A stretch of DNA of 64,000 bases from Leptodactylus fallax (taxonomy: Eukaryota; Chordata; Amphibia; Anura; Leptodactylidae). Of the stretch, positions 11,677 to 22,826 are shown in pieces. The notes below the pieces were generated by a model that did no database searches, was not told the DNA's origin, and saw nothing but the letters and a program-made list of their open reading frames with translations. Numbering within the stretch: position 1 is the first letter of the stretch; the number at the start of each line of letters is the position of its first letter. The translations under genes and the position numbers were made by a program. Location of the stretch: contig CAMRHE010000133.1 of assembly GCA_947044405.1 (NCBI GenBank), forward strand, positions 4,854,501 through 4,918,500. The letters run 5' to 3'.

Positions 11677-11864
11677 TAGAGATGGGTGAAGCTCCCAACC
11701 TTCGATTCGGTTTGGGTGGCTCGTGTCCCTGACTTGCTCTGGGTCAAACAAGTTCGGATAGGACTGGAAGTGAAATTATTATACTCTCAAAAAAAAACTG
11801 AACCGAACAATTTGAGATATTTGGGTCAAACTTGGCTCATGCCAAAGTGGCTCACCCATCTCTA
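11677..11864. mobile_element. Non-autonomous hAT-like MITE
   Basis: 188 bp bounded by TAGAGATGGGTGA at left and its complement TCACCCATCTCTA at right. Flanking octamers ATCAGGAT and GTCAAGAT agree at 6 of 8 positions, a possible decayed 8-bp duplication. Interior has GGTTTGGGTGGCTCG-type sequence and no coding frame. Confidence 0.65.
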
Positions 11865-12997
11865 GTCAAGATGCTACAATATGACAATTGATGATGGTGG
11901 AGGAGTCCATAGCTTTGTGAATTCAGCATAAACGTTAAGTAGGTATTTAGGTTCAGGCCGGTTCTCTCATCCCTAGATAGGTCCCACTGAGACTAAATTC
12001 AGGATGGTAGGTTGTCCAGGCATGGCAGGAATCACAAAAGCTAGAGCTGGAAAGTCACAAGTTGGAGGCTACTGCAATACATTATACAGTCTCCGATACA
12101 AGTTGGGTTATGGTGCTACAAGGAATAAAAGGGAGAGGACTTCTTTTGACCTGGAGATTAAAAGGATTTTCTTATGGGTAAAATAATCTTTTCAAATGGC
12201 TTAGAATGGGTTAAACATTGAAATAAATAATATTCACCTTACTGATCCCCTTGGATCCACTAAAAGGATACTAAAAATGTGATATGAATGGCCCCTTAGC
12301 TAGTGATTGACCAAGAACTTACATATCTGTGTAAGAAGGGCCAGGAAATTGGGCCCAGTAGGCATCCAGGTGTCAGAATGAGAGTTGTGGAGCGATTGGT
12401 GAAGTGAGTATCACAATTGTTTTTACCTATTCTGAGCCTTTTGAGAGAAAACAAATACCACACAACCCCTTTCATTGCTTGACCAGATGGCTTTAAGGTT
12501 CCAACTGGGACTAAAGAGTGGACCAAGATGCAATTATTCAAGGGCATTATTTTCCTAATTAATCCTCCTTCAGCTTTTTCATTGCTTAGATGCCGGAAGG
12601 TGCTTCCTAAGAAGTTTTGCTTGTGGTTTTGTCTCTTAAAAAAAATAAAAAAAATCTCATGATTGAGCCTTTTCACTGAGCACGGGGTTGGCCTTCAGAC
12701 TTGTAATGAGCCTGCCGTGACCGCTCCTCTTTACTCATCCATCTGCCAGACATTTATAGCACTGATGCATTTCTTAATATAGACGTGTTTCTCTGGATAA
12801 TGAATGTGGATTGTGAAATCTTGTAATAAATAATAATTATTTCTATCGCAGTTTTGGTCATAATTTGAACAAATAGATGAGCTTAGAGATTAGTGAATGT
12901 TTCAAAATTTGTATTGTTCAGATGTGCTGGTTCAGCCCAGAAGTTTCCTTTTAGGTTTGCAAAGTTCTGGGCCAAAAGTACAAATTGCTTTAAATAA
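11865..12997. other. Intergenic, nothing recognised
   Basis: Single-copy-looking AT-rich sequence with no credible gene, repeat boundary or RNA. An open frame on the minus strand at 12296-12676 has no recognisable features and is probably chance. Confidence 0.4.
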
Positions 12998-13345
12998 TCG
13001 TGTATGACACTCCTAAGACTCTGTCTATAAAATATAGAGTATAACACTGTCAGGGCTCCTAGGAACCTATCTATAAAACATAGTGTAGAACACTGTCAGG
13101 GCTCCTAGGAACCTATCTATAAAACATAGTGTAGAATACTGTCAGGGCTTCTAGGAACTTATCTATAAAACATAGTGTATGACACTGTCAGGGCTCCTAG
13201 GAACCTATCTATAAAATATAGAGTATAACACTGTCAGGGCTCCTAGGAACCTATCTATAAAACATAGTGTAGAACACTGTCAGGACGCCTGAGAACCTAT
13301 TTATAAAACATAGTGTATGATGCTCTGAGGGCTCCTAGGATTGCA
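12998..13345. repeat. 46-bp minisatellite, about 7 units
   Basis: The word CACTGTCAGGGCTCCTAGG recurs at 13045, 13091, 13137 (variant), 13183, 13229 and 13275, each exactly 46 bases apart. Degraded units occur at both ends. Each unit ends CTATAAAACATAGTG or CTATAAAATATAGAG, two alternating variants. Confidence 0.95.
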
Positions 13346-14639
13346 GATGGTATTGTGTGAAGACATGCAGTCATCTTTCCAGCCAGATTGCTGCGGTCCC
13401 CTGGCAGGTTTCCAAGGCACCACTGTTGGAAATTACTGCCCTAGAGTATAATAAAGATTCGTGGTGTGGAGAACCCCAAAAATTTCATGTTTGGCGAAAC
13501 CCAAAATTTTTTGACAATTCATAACAAACCCAACTCGTTATAAACCAACTCTAAATATCCACAAATGGAGTTGGGTTCCACTTAAGCTCATGGTATCCTG
13601 TATTTAGCACTATTCACACCATGTTGTCCTGTGCTGTGGACATCACTTGCATTATATTACATACTACAGCACGGTCTCCAGGCAATTCCATATTGATTAC
13701 ACAACTTGCCGCTAATTACCACTAATCAACCGTCTCTGAAATCCACTTGTGTGCCATTGACTTTTTTGCTCCCGTTATGAATCTTACCTCATTGTTTCTG
13801 TGATTTTTTTTTTCTCTCTGCTGTGTCCAGAAAGCAGAAAATTCCCAATCCCTACAAATCCCCATTGTACGATATATAACACCGCCACCTCATTGCTCAT
13901 TCTACGAATACTCTGCAATTTAAGGCAGCTAATTCATCTGACAGAGAGCATTGATTGTGGACTTTACAGTCCGAGCACATCGCATTGTTTATGTTCTCAA
14001 GCTATGAGAAGAGGGAGACCATGAAATGAGCCAAAATTATATCAAAGGGATTGGATGAGAAGAGAAAAAGAGTTGTTTTCCAAAATGGCTCCACTCCTGT
14101 CTATGGGTATGTGTGTGATATGGCAGCTTTCACTTAAATGGGTACCAGACTGCAATACCAGACACAGCCTATGAATAAGATTGGCACTGTTTTCTGGAAA
14201 AAAAAGATGATGTCTTTTTGATTTATCCACAATTGAATGAGAATCAGATTTCATCATGTCCTAATTTCCGTGCAGAATTTTTCTGCTGTGTATGGATGGG
14301 ATTTTGAAAACACCAGTCATATGGATTGTGTGATAGATGTCAGATCCACAACTTTCTTGATATCCCATCTTGTAGCCACAATGAAGCGAAAGTTGGCAGA
14401 GCATGTGTGGGTCTCCCTATAATCTTTTGAGGAAGCCAGCCGGACAGGAAGCCTCCCTCTCTCCCTTTCCTACAGCCATGAGAAGGGGCTAAAGCAATCC
14501 CTGTTCTCAAGATACTGTAGATGCGGGTCCTAGAGATGGATTTCCTTTGGATGTAGCCCTACATGTCCAGATAGGAATACCCTTTTAAAAAGGTGTAGTA
14601 TTTCCATCTGAACATTTATAACATACCCACCTCTCGGAC
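13346..14639. other. Intergenic, one weak foldback
   Basis: No gene seen. Around 14075-14215 two arms (TTGTTTTCCAAAATGGCTCC and an imperfect complement near CACTGTTTTCTGGAAAA) suggest another foldback of the kind at 7999. 13430-13560 carries CCCAAAATTTTTTGAC-type sequence shared with 15020-15080 and 50050-50110. Confidence 0.35.
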
Positions 14640-15105
14640 TAGAGTTGGGAGAACTCCACAAATATTCTTAAGGTTCATCCATTAGTTTTGTTTCGAACTG
14701 AACTGGACAGAACCAAATGTGCTGTAATTATATTCTGGGGTCTCTTCAGACCCTCAAGTATAATAATTGGAGCTCCAGAGAAGGTTTGGAAACTTTAAAC
14801 TCTCTTTCTCCCCTTCCTTCACCTCTCCTGGGCTCCTTTGTGGTGTCTGTTGCACGGTTTCCGGTGTCTTCGTCCTCTTCCAGCCACTTCTTTTGTGAAA
14901 GCATCATGACGTTGGCGTGCCCCAAGTGACCACTGACCCTGGGGCCTGTGATATGCTGGAAGATGCCCAAAGATGACTGAAGACCCTGCTATAGTAACGA
15001 TTCATTGGTGATGAACTCCCAAAATTTTGGGTTTGAACGAACCTGAAATTTTTGAAAATTTGTAACGAACTTGGCTTGTTATGAACCGATTTGCTCATCC
15101 ATATG
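14640..15105. mobile_element. hAT-like MITE carrying a hairpin palindrome
   Basis: Starts TAGAGTTGGGAGAACTCC and ends GATTTGCTCATCC, a degraded version of the TAGAGATGGGTGA termini at 11677. At 14727-14758 it holds an arm pair around GGGGTCTCTTCAGACCC, the hairpin family also at 31659, 37987, 49733 and 53672. No coding content. Confidence 0.45.
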
Positions 15106-15725
15106 TGGGACCTATCATAAACATGGGGGTTCTGTGAGCACTCCTCTTATAGACCTCAATGGAGAGGCAGCCACGCTTCATTTAATACCCAGTATTTCTG
15201 TGGATTGGGTTATTTTTTATTGTTAGCCTGCCTGCATTGTGCCATCATTTTATACCTAGATGTATTTACGCTCACATTTCCCTTTCTCCGGCGCTGTAAG
15301 CCGCTTACACTGATGTTTGTCGAACTTGTTGCTTGATAACCCCGGGCACCTTGTGTTAAATCTTTAGTTTAATCTCTCCCCGGATCAAAGGTTTGTGCGA
15401 CTAAAAGCCATTTTGCCAAAGATAAGAGTAATCATGAGCGATAACCGCTCCGCTTATTCTGTGACGTCATGCAGGAAACATTGGAAACACAGATTTAAAG
15501 GAACTTTCCATTAGCCTCCTCCTTTCCATAGTTTAGGGTGCAGGGTGTTTCTATTGAGGAGGCTGAGTGACGAGTACAATGACATGGTCCTCTCCCGGCC
15601 GCCAAACAATGGACTAATGTCTTCAGGTGCCAGAGGCTGACAGAATGGAGGAGGAAGTAGCCACGCCAGGGAGTAATGGCACCACTCTTGGTACACGTGC
15701 CAGGGGTTGCCGACCCCTGATCTAC
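15106..15725. other. Intergenic, one hAT-like end
   Basis: Mostly unrecognised. GCCAGGGGTTGCCGACCCCTG at 15698-15718 is a near palindrome resembling the end of a non-autonomous hAT element. Its partner end was not located. Confidence 0.35.
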
Positions 15726-15755
15726 AACTTTCTAATATACTTTGTGTCTCAATTC
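15726..15755 (+). repeat. Left arm of a 30-bp inverted repeat around the CR1-group LINE
   Basis: This 30-mer matches the complement of 18888-18917 at 29 of 30 positions. The right arm begins immediately after the ATT tail of the LINE. The arms are 3.1 kb apart and enclose the triplicated palindrome and the LINE. Confidence 0.8.
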
Positions 15756-15877
15756 TTCAACATTTTCAAGATCTCCACTTGCTGTCAGTGAATGAGAAGA
15801 CTCTTGGGTCCATTCTGCAGCAGTAACCCTGTCCATAACTAGTCCAGCTGCCTGCTGAGAAGTGGAGACAACTGTAT

Positions 15878-16366
15878 CCAGTCTAGACAATGCTCTGTGA
15901 GCTAAACACATCAGCAATTGCTGCACAAATCTATCTTGTTTTCAGTCTGGAATCCAGGTTGCTTAGCTCACAGAGCATTGTCCAGACTGCTCCTCTACGT
16001 AGCTGAGAACAGGACTGGCTATGTACAGAGTTTGCAGCCTGTGGATGCAGTTGCTTCCAGTCTAGACCATGCTCTGTGAGCTAAACACATCAGCAGGACA
16101 TATCTATCTGCTAGTTTACCAATTCATCAGTCTGGAGTCCAGAGTGTTTAGCTCACAGAGTATTGTCTAAACTGGACACAATTGTATCCAGTTCTCAGCT
16201 AAGAGCAGAACAAGTTATGTAGAGCTGTGGATAAAATTGTATTCAGTCGAGACAATGCTCTGTGAGCTAAAAACATCAGTAGAAACAGCACACATTCCTC
16301 AGCTCGTTTGCTACAATGTATCAGTCTAGCGTCCAGGCTGTTTAGCTAACAGAGCATTGTCTAGAT
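15878..16366. repeat. Three tandem copies of a long imperfect palindrome
   Basis: Units at 15878-15989, 16057-16175 and 16244-16366, roughly 180-190 bases apart. Each begins CAGTCTAGACAATGCTCTG or a close variant, followed by TGAGCTAAACACATCAG. Each ends with the complement, such as TTTAGCTCACAGAGCATTG then TCTAGAC. Each unit can fold into a stem of about 35 bp with a 40-60 base loop. Spacers share CTCAGCTAAGAGCAGGACTA-like sequence, so the whole cassette was tandemly amplified. Confidence 0.85.
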
Positions 16367-16456
16367 GCGTTACAGTTGTCTCCACTTCTCAGCTAAGAGC
16401 AGGACTAGCCATGTACAGGGTTACTGCCTCTGGGCACGAGAGTCTTCACAGTCACT

Positions 16457-16519
16457 TGTACAGTGCTGCGGAATATGTTGGCGCTAAATATAAATAAAAT
16501 ATTATTATTATTATTATTA
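16457..16519 (+). repeat. L2/CR1-like 3' tail fragment
   Basis: TGTACAGTGCTGCGGAATAT then GTTGGCGCTAAATATAAATA and an ATT microsatellite. This resembles the conserved 3' end of L2/MIR-type retroposons. It is short and abuts the LINE body that follows. Confidence 0.5.
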
Positions 16520-18887
16520 CTTGCAGAACTTGAAAATGGTGAAGAACACTGGACTTGTTCTTGCCAACGGAGGGAGGCATACAACTCATCAGCCCTACCG
16601 CCCCTGGGGAGATCGGATCACAACCTAGTACATCTCCGACCTGTGTACAAGCCACTTGTACGTAGAGAACCAGCTGTCACCCGCACAGTGAGGATATGGT
16701 CCGAGGAGAGTGATGAGGCTCTGAGGGATTGTTTTTGACACAACCGCATGGGAAGTTCTGCAGGATTCTTATGGGGAAGATATAGAAGGACTCACACACT
16801 GCATAACGGACTACATTAATTTTTGTGTGGACAACACAGTACCCACAAAAGTGGTGAGGTGCTTCTCCAATAACAAACCATGGATTAACTCTGATATAAA
16901 AACACTACTTAAGGAGAAAAAGATGGCATCAGGACAAGAGATAAGGAGGGGTTGAGGGAAGTACAAAAGGAGCTGAGGCATCAAATCAGGCAGGGAAAAT
17001 CCAGTTATAAAGAAAAAATGGAAAAGCAAATGGAAAGAAAAGACATAAGGGGGGTCTGGGAGGGGCTTAAGTCAATTTCGGGTCATAAACAGTCTGTCTG
17101 CCAGATTGAGGCAGATGTTAACTGGCTTAATGAACTAAACCTATTCTTCAACAGATTTGATCACACACCAGCTCCTCCCACCCCAGCATGTCCTTCAGCT
17201 CCCCCCACCACAATGACTTCTCCCCATGCGGCCACTTCCCAACAGACCAGTAAATCCAGAAATCCATCTTTATCTGGCCACAGTCTGACCTCACACGGGC
17301 CCAGGTGAGGAAGGAGATGAAAAGATCAAGGCGAGGAAAGCCGGAGGGCCAGATGACATCAGTGCAAGGCTAATTAAGACTTGTGGGGACCAGCTGTGTG
17401 GTATAATTACATATATGTATAATATGAGCCTGAGGCAGGAAATAGTCCCTGAATTATGGAAATCTTCTTGTGTGGTACCAGTTCCAAAGAAACCCCACCC
17501 TATGGACCTCAACGACTACAGACCTGAGCACTGACATCCCACCTGATGAAGATCTTGGAGAGATTGGTTCTCACACATCTCCGCCTCTAGTGAGCCCCGC
17601 ATGGACCCCTCCAGTTTGCTTATCGGCCGGGCATTGGGGTAGATGATGCCATCATCCATCTTCTGCACAGGGCTCTGTCTCACCTGGAGAAACCAGGGAA
17701 CACAGTGAGAATAATGTTCTTTGACTTCTCCAGTGCTTTTAACACCATACAGCCCAGGTTATTGAGGGACAAGCTGGGCCTTGCTGGAGTGGACCACCAC
17801 CTCTCCAACTGGATCCTAGACTACCTCACAAATCGACCCAATACGTGAGAGCCCGAGACTGTGTGTCAGGTACAGTGATCTGTAATACGGGGGCACCTCA
17901 GGGTACGGTTCCGCCCCTTTCCTCTTCACACTGTACACTGCAGATTTTAGGTGCAACTCATCCAGCTGCTACCTACAGAAGTATTCTGACGACTCTGCAA
18001 TAGTGGGTCTCATCACAGATGATGATGACAGGGAGTACAGAGAACTGAACCAGGATTTTGTGGACTGGTGCCACCGGAACCACCTGAAGATTAACGCGGG
18101 GAAGACCAAGGAGATGGTGGTGGACTTCCGCAAAGGCAGAAGCCCCCTAAACCAGTGGACATCCTGGGGACGGGCACGAGATTGTGAACACCTATAAGTA
18201 CCTGGGTTTGCTCCTAATAATAAGCTGGACTGGGCAGATCATATGGAGGCCCTGTACAGGAAGGGCCACAGCAGGCTCTACCTGCTTAGGAAACTGAGAG
18301 CCTTTGGAATCCGGGGGCACTTCTTAGAACTTTCTTCAACTCGGTAGTGGCATCAGCCATCTTCTTTGGAGTGGCCTGCTGGGGGAGCAGTATATCAACC
18401 AGGGACAGAAATAAACTTGACAAGCTGATTAGAAGGGCCAGCTCTGTCCTGGGGAGCCCACTGGACCCAGTGCAGGTGGTGGGTGACAGAAGGATACTGT
18501 CCGTGGTGAGCTCCATGCAGAAGAAGAAGTCCCATCCCATGCATGAGACTGTGATCGCGCTGAGCAGTACTGTCAGTGACCGACTGCTCCACCCTAGGTG
18601 TGAGAAGGAGCGCATCGGAAGTCTTCCCCCCACCGCGGTTAGGCTGACAACCAACACCGACCTAAGCGGAGATCATTACACACAGAGAACTGAAAATACT
18701 CTCTGCCTGTTAAATCCCCCCCCCCGCTACGCCACTGTCTGTCTGCTATCAATGTAATGCCCCACCTTGGAATATCCGTACATGTTGTATTTGTATTTGT
18801 ATCTGCTTATCTTTGCTGCTGTAACACACTGAATTTCCCCATTGTGGGACTATTAAAGGACTTATTATTATTATTATTATTATTATT
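16520..18887 (+). mobile_element. CR1-group (Rex1/L2-like) LINE, 5'-truncated
   Basis: A non-LTR retrotransposon remnant running from the end of its endonuclease domain to its 3' tail. It ends with GGGACTATTAAAGGACTT followed by about eight ATT repeats at 18862-18887, a tail style typical of CR1/L2-group LINEs. A second, shorter copy of its 3' end lies inverted at 44722-45203. No target duplication was resolved. The 30-bp inverted repeats flanking the wider region suggest it landed in another element. Confidence 0.8.
16524..18757 (+). pseudogene. Decayed endonuclease-reverse transcriptase ORF of the CR1-group LINE
   Basis: Recognisable protein blocks occur in shifting frames. First is the endonuclease tail with LGRSDHN and VRIWSEESDEALRDCF, then NNKPWINSDIKTLLKEKK. 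Next is a linker with VWEGLKSISGHKQ and LNLFFNRFD (frame at 16952-17308). RT palm pieces follow: GAPQGT near 17890 and YSDDSAIVGL near 17980-18010. Last are NHLKINAGKTKEMVVDFRKG (18003-18197) and the C-terminal CGDR/SHPMHETV/LLHPRCEKER block (18347-18757). The F/YADD box reads YSDD. Several stops and indels make it non-functional. Confidence 0.8.
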
Positions 18888-18917
18888 GAATTGAGACACA
18901 AAGTTTATTAGAAAGTT
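18888..18917 (-). repeat. Right arm of the 30-bp inverted repeat
   Basis: Complementary to 15726-15755 with one mismatch. Its first base follows directly on the ATT tail of the LINE. Confidence 0.8.
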
Positions 18918-19722
18918 TTAGAAGTTCTCATTTAGTAGCTCTATTTACAGAAAACTAGAAACCCCTTTAACACTTGGATTCTGTCAGAGACTAATAACTG
19001 ATCACTTTATTGTGTAATACTACTCCTGACCACAGGGTGTGCTGTTGCGAAGCATCTTCAAGAGCAGCATAGAGTACGGAAGATTTCAATTACATAAATC
19101 CTCAAATTTTAGGGTCAAGTTTTATCCCAGTATAACATTTAGGCAGTACAAGAACAAGAAGCTACCAAGTGCAATAAAAACCCTTATTAACCCCTTCCCG
19201 CTGGTGACATCCACTGTTGTCACGTTTAAAGCCAATCAGATAACTGACTGTTTCCCCCCATATTGGTATAAGATATCCAGAAAATGATTCTAAAATATTT
19301 CCCAGCACTATGGACAGCACACCAAGTCAAAGAACCTGTACCCAATGTGACACTTACTACTCCCATCACTCCCCAACACTTTGGCTGAGGAGATCAAAGA
19401 ATATCTGAAAGGACAGTAAGAGGGACCTCATTGTATTCAGTGGAGGAGGTGGGATTTGCACTTAAGTCTTCCACAGCTATGTGTTTCATAAGTAAATGTC
19501 ACACATATGTATCAATATACAAGAACAGCACAGTAAGCGGAGGAGACCCTAAACCTGAAAAGCTTTGTGGACTATGGAGGTGTCAATCAAAGAGCCCAAA
19601 ATAACAGCAGAAAATCCATGTAAAAGTCGACTTAAACCTCCGCAGCATGTACATTGTATTATCTGGTGGTGACTCCTGCAAATCACTATACAGAGGAAAT
19701 CTCACACCTTGGAGTTAACCAT
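18918..19722. other. Intergenic, one partial long-TIR repeat end
   Basis: TTAACCCCTTCCCGCTGGTG at 19189-19208 resembles the termini of the element starting at 19723, so a small broken copy may lie at 19189-19300. Nothing else is recognised. Confidence 0.4.
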
Positions 19723-20886
19723 TTAACTTCTTCCCGCCAGAGGAATTTTTCAATTTTCGTTTTTCATTTTTGACTCCTCGCCTTCCAAACCCCATAACTT
19801 TTTTATTTTTCCATTCTCAGAGCCATATAAGGGCTTAATATTTGTGGGACAAATTTTTCTTCATGATGCTACCATTTATTATTCTGTACAATGTACTGGG
19901 AATCTGGAAAAAAATTCAGAATGGGGTGGAATTGAAGAAAAAGTGCATTTGTGCGACTTTCTGATGGGCTTTGGTTTGCATTGTAATGCATTGCATTAGT
20001 GATAAGACCCCTAGGGGGTCTAATAAAAGCAAAAAAAAATAAATAAATAAAATAAAAATATAAAAAAAATTAAAATATTAAAAGTTCAAATCACCTCCCT
20101 TTCCCTAGAACACATATGAAAGTACTTGAATACTGTGAAACACATACACATTAGGTATCCGTGTCCGAAAACTGATAAAAATTTTAAGAAAAAGTGATGA
20201 AAGCAATAGCAATTCCCCAAAATGGTATAACTAAAAAGTACACCTGGCCCCGCAACAAAAGACGTCCTATGCATCCCCGTACACGGAATTATAAAAAAAG
20301 TTACGGGTGTCAGAATATGGCGACTTTTAAAAAAAAAATATATTTTTGCACAGTTTTGGATTTTTGTTAAGGGGTTAAAATGTAAATATAACCATATAAA
20401 TTTGGTATCCCCGGAATCGAATAATACAGAATAGAATACAGGTGACATGTCATTTTGGCTGCAGAGTGAACGCCGTAAAAACGAAGCCCGTAAGAAAGTC
20501 GCACAAATGCACTTTTTCTTCAAATCCACCCAGTGTCGGACTGGGATGTCTAGTGGAATTGTTTCTAGGGGCCCACCATCAGAACCCCTGCAGATCAGCG
20601 GTACCGAGAGAGGGCGGCTAAAGGTAATAATATGCCGGGAGCCATGCTGCTCACCCACTATGCCATGTGCACCACTGCACTACCTAAACCTACTGCTACA
20701 CCTTGTATGGCAAGTGAACAGCGTGGCTCCTAGAATTGTTACCTTTACCTGTAGCCGCACTGTCCTGGAAAAGCTGATCTGCAGAGGTCCTGGCTGTTGT
20801 ATCATCGTAGATGTAATATTGATGGCCTATCCTAAGGACAGGCCATCAATATTAGGAAGATGGACAAATCCTTTAAAGAGGTTGTT

Positions 20887-20898
20887 GAAGGAATTGGA
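20887..20898. repeat. Left target-site duplication of the Tx1-clade LINE
   Basis: GAAGGAATTGGA, identical to 29638-29649. The uninterrupted copy of the host repeat carries the same word once (complement within 3430-3441). Confidence 0.92.
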
Positions 20899-21998
20899 AC
20901 TATTTTATTAGAAAAGTAGAAAAATTTTACAAACAAACACTTAATCTGTCACTCCAAAAAATACAGTATAAAACCATAATCAGACACAATACATAAAACC
21001 AAAGTAAAATCATAAAATAACATCAGAACATAAGTATAAAACACTGGGACAAAAATCAAAACAAAAACCAAGCGCGAACCAGCCCCCATCCATTCTGCCT
21101 TTCACTCCGCCTTTCATTCTTCTTCAGTCTCTCTCCAACCATCCTTCAGTCAAAACTCTAATCATCTGGAAAAAAAAAAAAAGAAAACCAATATGAGCGA
21201 TATACAACAACATAGAAACAATCATAAAACAACAAAAACCCCAACTAAAACTTACTAGAAAATTTTTTTTTTTTTTTTTTTCCCTCCCTCACCACACCCG
21301 GCCAGCACCACGCCCCATGTCCTCCCATGTCCGCATAGTCCTGGTGCTGGCACCACCCACCACCAAGCCCCTGAACCCCGACCTGGCTCTCCGCCTCATG
21401 TCCTCCCATGTCCGCATAGTCCAGAGCCAGGCCAGGACACACGAAACCTATAAACCCAAGCCCTCCACCCGCAAAAAGAAACCCCCCTCCCAAACAACCT
21501 ACCCCCCTAAAAAAAAACCTTTTACGATCAACATATTATGGAAATGGGAATAAAAAAAAAAAATGGAACAACGGACATAGAAACAGTACAATAATATGAA
21601 AATAACAGAAATGACAATAACAAAATACCAGACAAATGCTATAATAACGGACAAAACCCACAATACCATAAACTGTACAAACCAACCCTCCCTCCCATGA
21701 ACCTCCCATGGGCCTAGGGTCGGTTACCCTCAAGCCTCTTACCCTTCCATCTGATTTCCAAAACAAAAATGCCTATGTGGTGACACACCAGCCCTCCACC
21801 AGGAAGAGAGCACAGGAGGCCCATCCCTGTCTACTCGCCCTACCGCTATATCCCTATCTATCATTCTGTCCCTACCCTGTCCCTACCTGTCCCTCCCTAT
21901 GAGAAAATAATAAACCCCACCCCTCGTGCAAACCTTGCCCTACCTATCCCTATCTGGCCCTAACCTAACTAACCTACTTTAAATCCCTTATCTAACCC
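20899..21998 (-). other. Tx1-clade LINE 3' UTR and polyadenylation signal
   Basis: About 1.1 kb between the ORF2 stop and the 3' junction. It includes a poly-pyrimidine/A-rich low-complexity zone and an imperfect tandem duplication of a phrase containing TATGCGGACATGGGAGGACA near 21317 and 21398. AATAAA lies on the minus strand at 20904-20909, next to the junction. Confidence 0.75.
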
Positions 21999-22706
21999 TC
22001 AGGGAACAGAAAAAGTGAACCCCCTCCAGAGGGTACCAGCCCTTTCTGCGCCCAGCCCCTCGTACTCCCGAGAGCGCACCCTCACCAGGTCCACCATGAT
22101 GTTTTTAACCACCTCCACCTCCGGGAGGATTTTGCCTCTCGTCGATACTAAACACCGTGCTGACCATAGGTGAAACCTAACCACTGCACTAACTACAAAA
22201 AGTGTTTGGCAGTCCCTGCCCTCCGGGTGTTTGAATGCCCCATAGGCCCACTCGGCATAGGAAAGGCCAGCCAGCCGCAGCCAACCGGTGGAGGTCCCCA
22301 CCAATTTGCAAACCCTTATATTGAAGGGGCACTGAAGCAGGAAGTGCTCCATGCTTTCCAGCATGTCGCCACACTCCTCCCGAGGGCAGCCTCGCTCGTC
22401 GGAGTTCCGGTACTTCAAGTTCCCCCTCACATATAACTTACCTAGGAGGCAGCGCCAGGTCAGATCCCAAAACTTCCGAGGAAACCTTTTGGAGTTAAGA
22501 AAACGCAACCCTCCCTCTAAGGTTTCTCCTGGGCAATCTTTGAGCGCCAGAGGCTTCTGGAAGCGGGTCAACAGGACCTTGTCGTCAAGAAAACGTCTTG
22601 ACTGAGTCCTGATCTCCCACGCCCCCAGACCCCACCGACGAATCACTTTCAGGACCAGGGAAGCATAGGCCGGGAGATATCCATGGGGTGCACGAAGATC
22701 TTTCAC
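21999..22706 (-). pseudogene. Tx1-clade LINE ORF2, C-terminal part (frame-separated)
   Basis: Continues ORF2 after two frame changes. The upstream protein stops at 22827. A plus-one frame carries VVFLMNTFLKINLPN from a CCC run at 22840-22842, and the original frame resumes after a G6 run near 22772-22780 with the GWFRPFFQKW segment. The 235-residue piece contains a zinc-binding-like C-x4-C-x8-H-x4-C pattern (CPREECGDMLESMEHFLLQC) typical of the tail of L1/Tx1 ORF2 proteins. Two compensating one-base changes in homopolymers are all that separates it from the main ORF2. Confidence 0.8.
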
Positions 22707-22826
22707 TTGCCCTCCTGACTCCCATTTCTGGAAGAAGGGCCGAAACCACCCCTGGCAGGAGGCTACCCACGAAGGAGCCCCCCTCGGAGGAGAGGTTTGG
22801 TAAATTGATCTTAAGAAAGGTGTTCA

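Noticed and set aside
12998..13345. CRISPR-like array of 46-base units
   Set aside because: Units abut directly with no spacers, so it is a minisatellite.
16952..17308. Independent gene with the VWEGLKSISG motif
   Set aside because: It is the linker between endonuclease and RT of the decayed CR1-group LINE.
21245..21553. Short Gly-rich or Pro-rich proteins near 21300-21500
   Set aside because: They lie in the LINE 3' UTR within a small tandem duplication. No start context or motif supports them.
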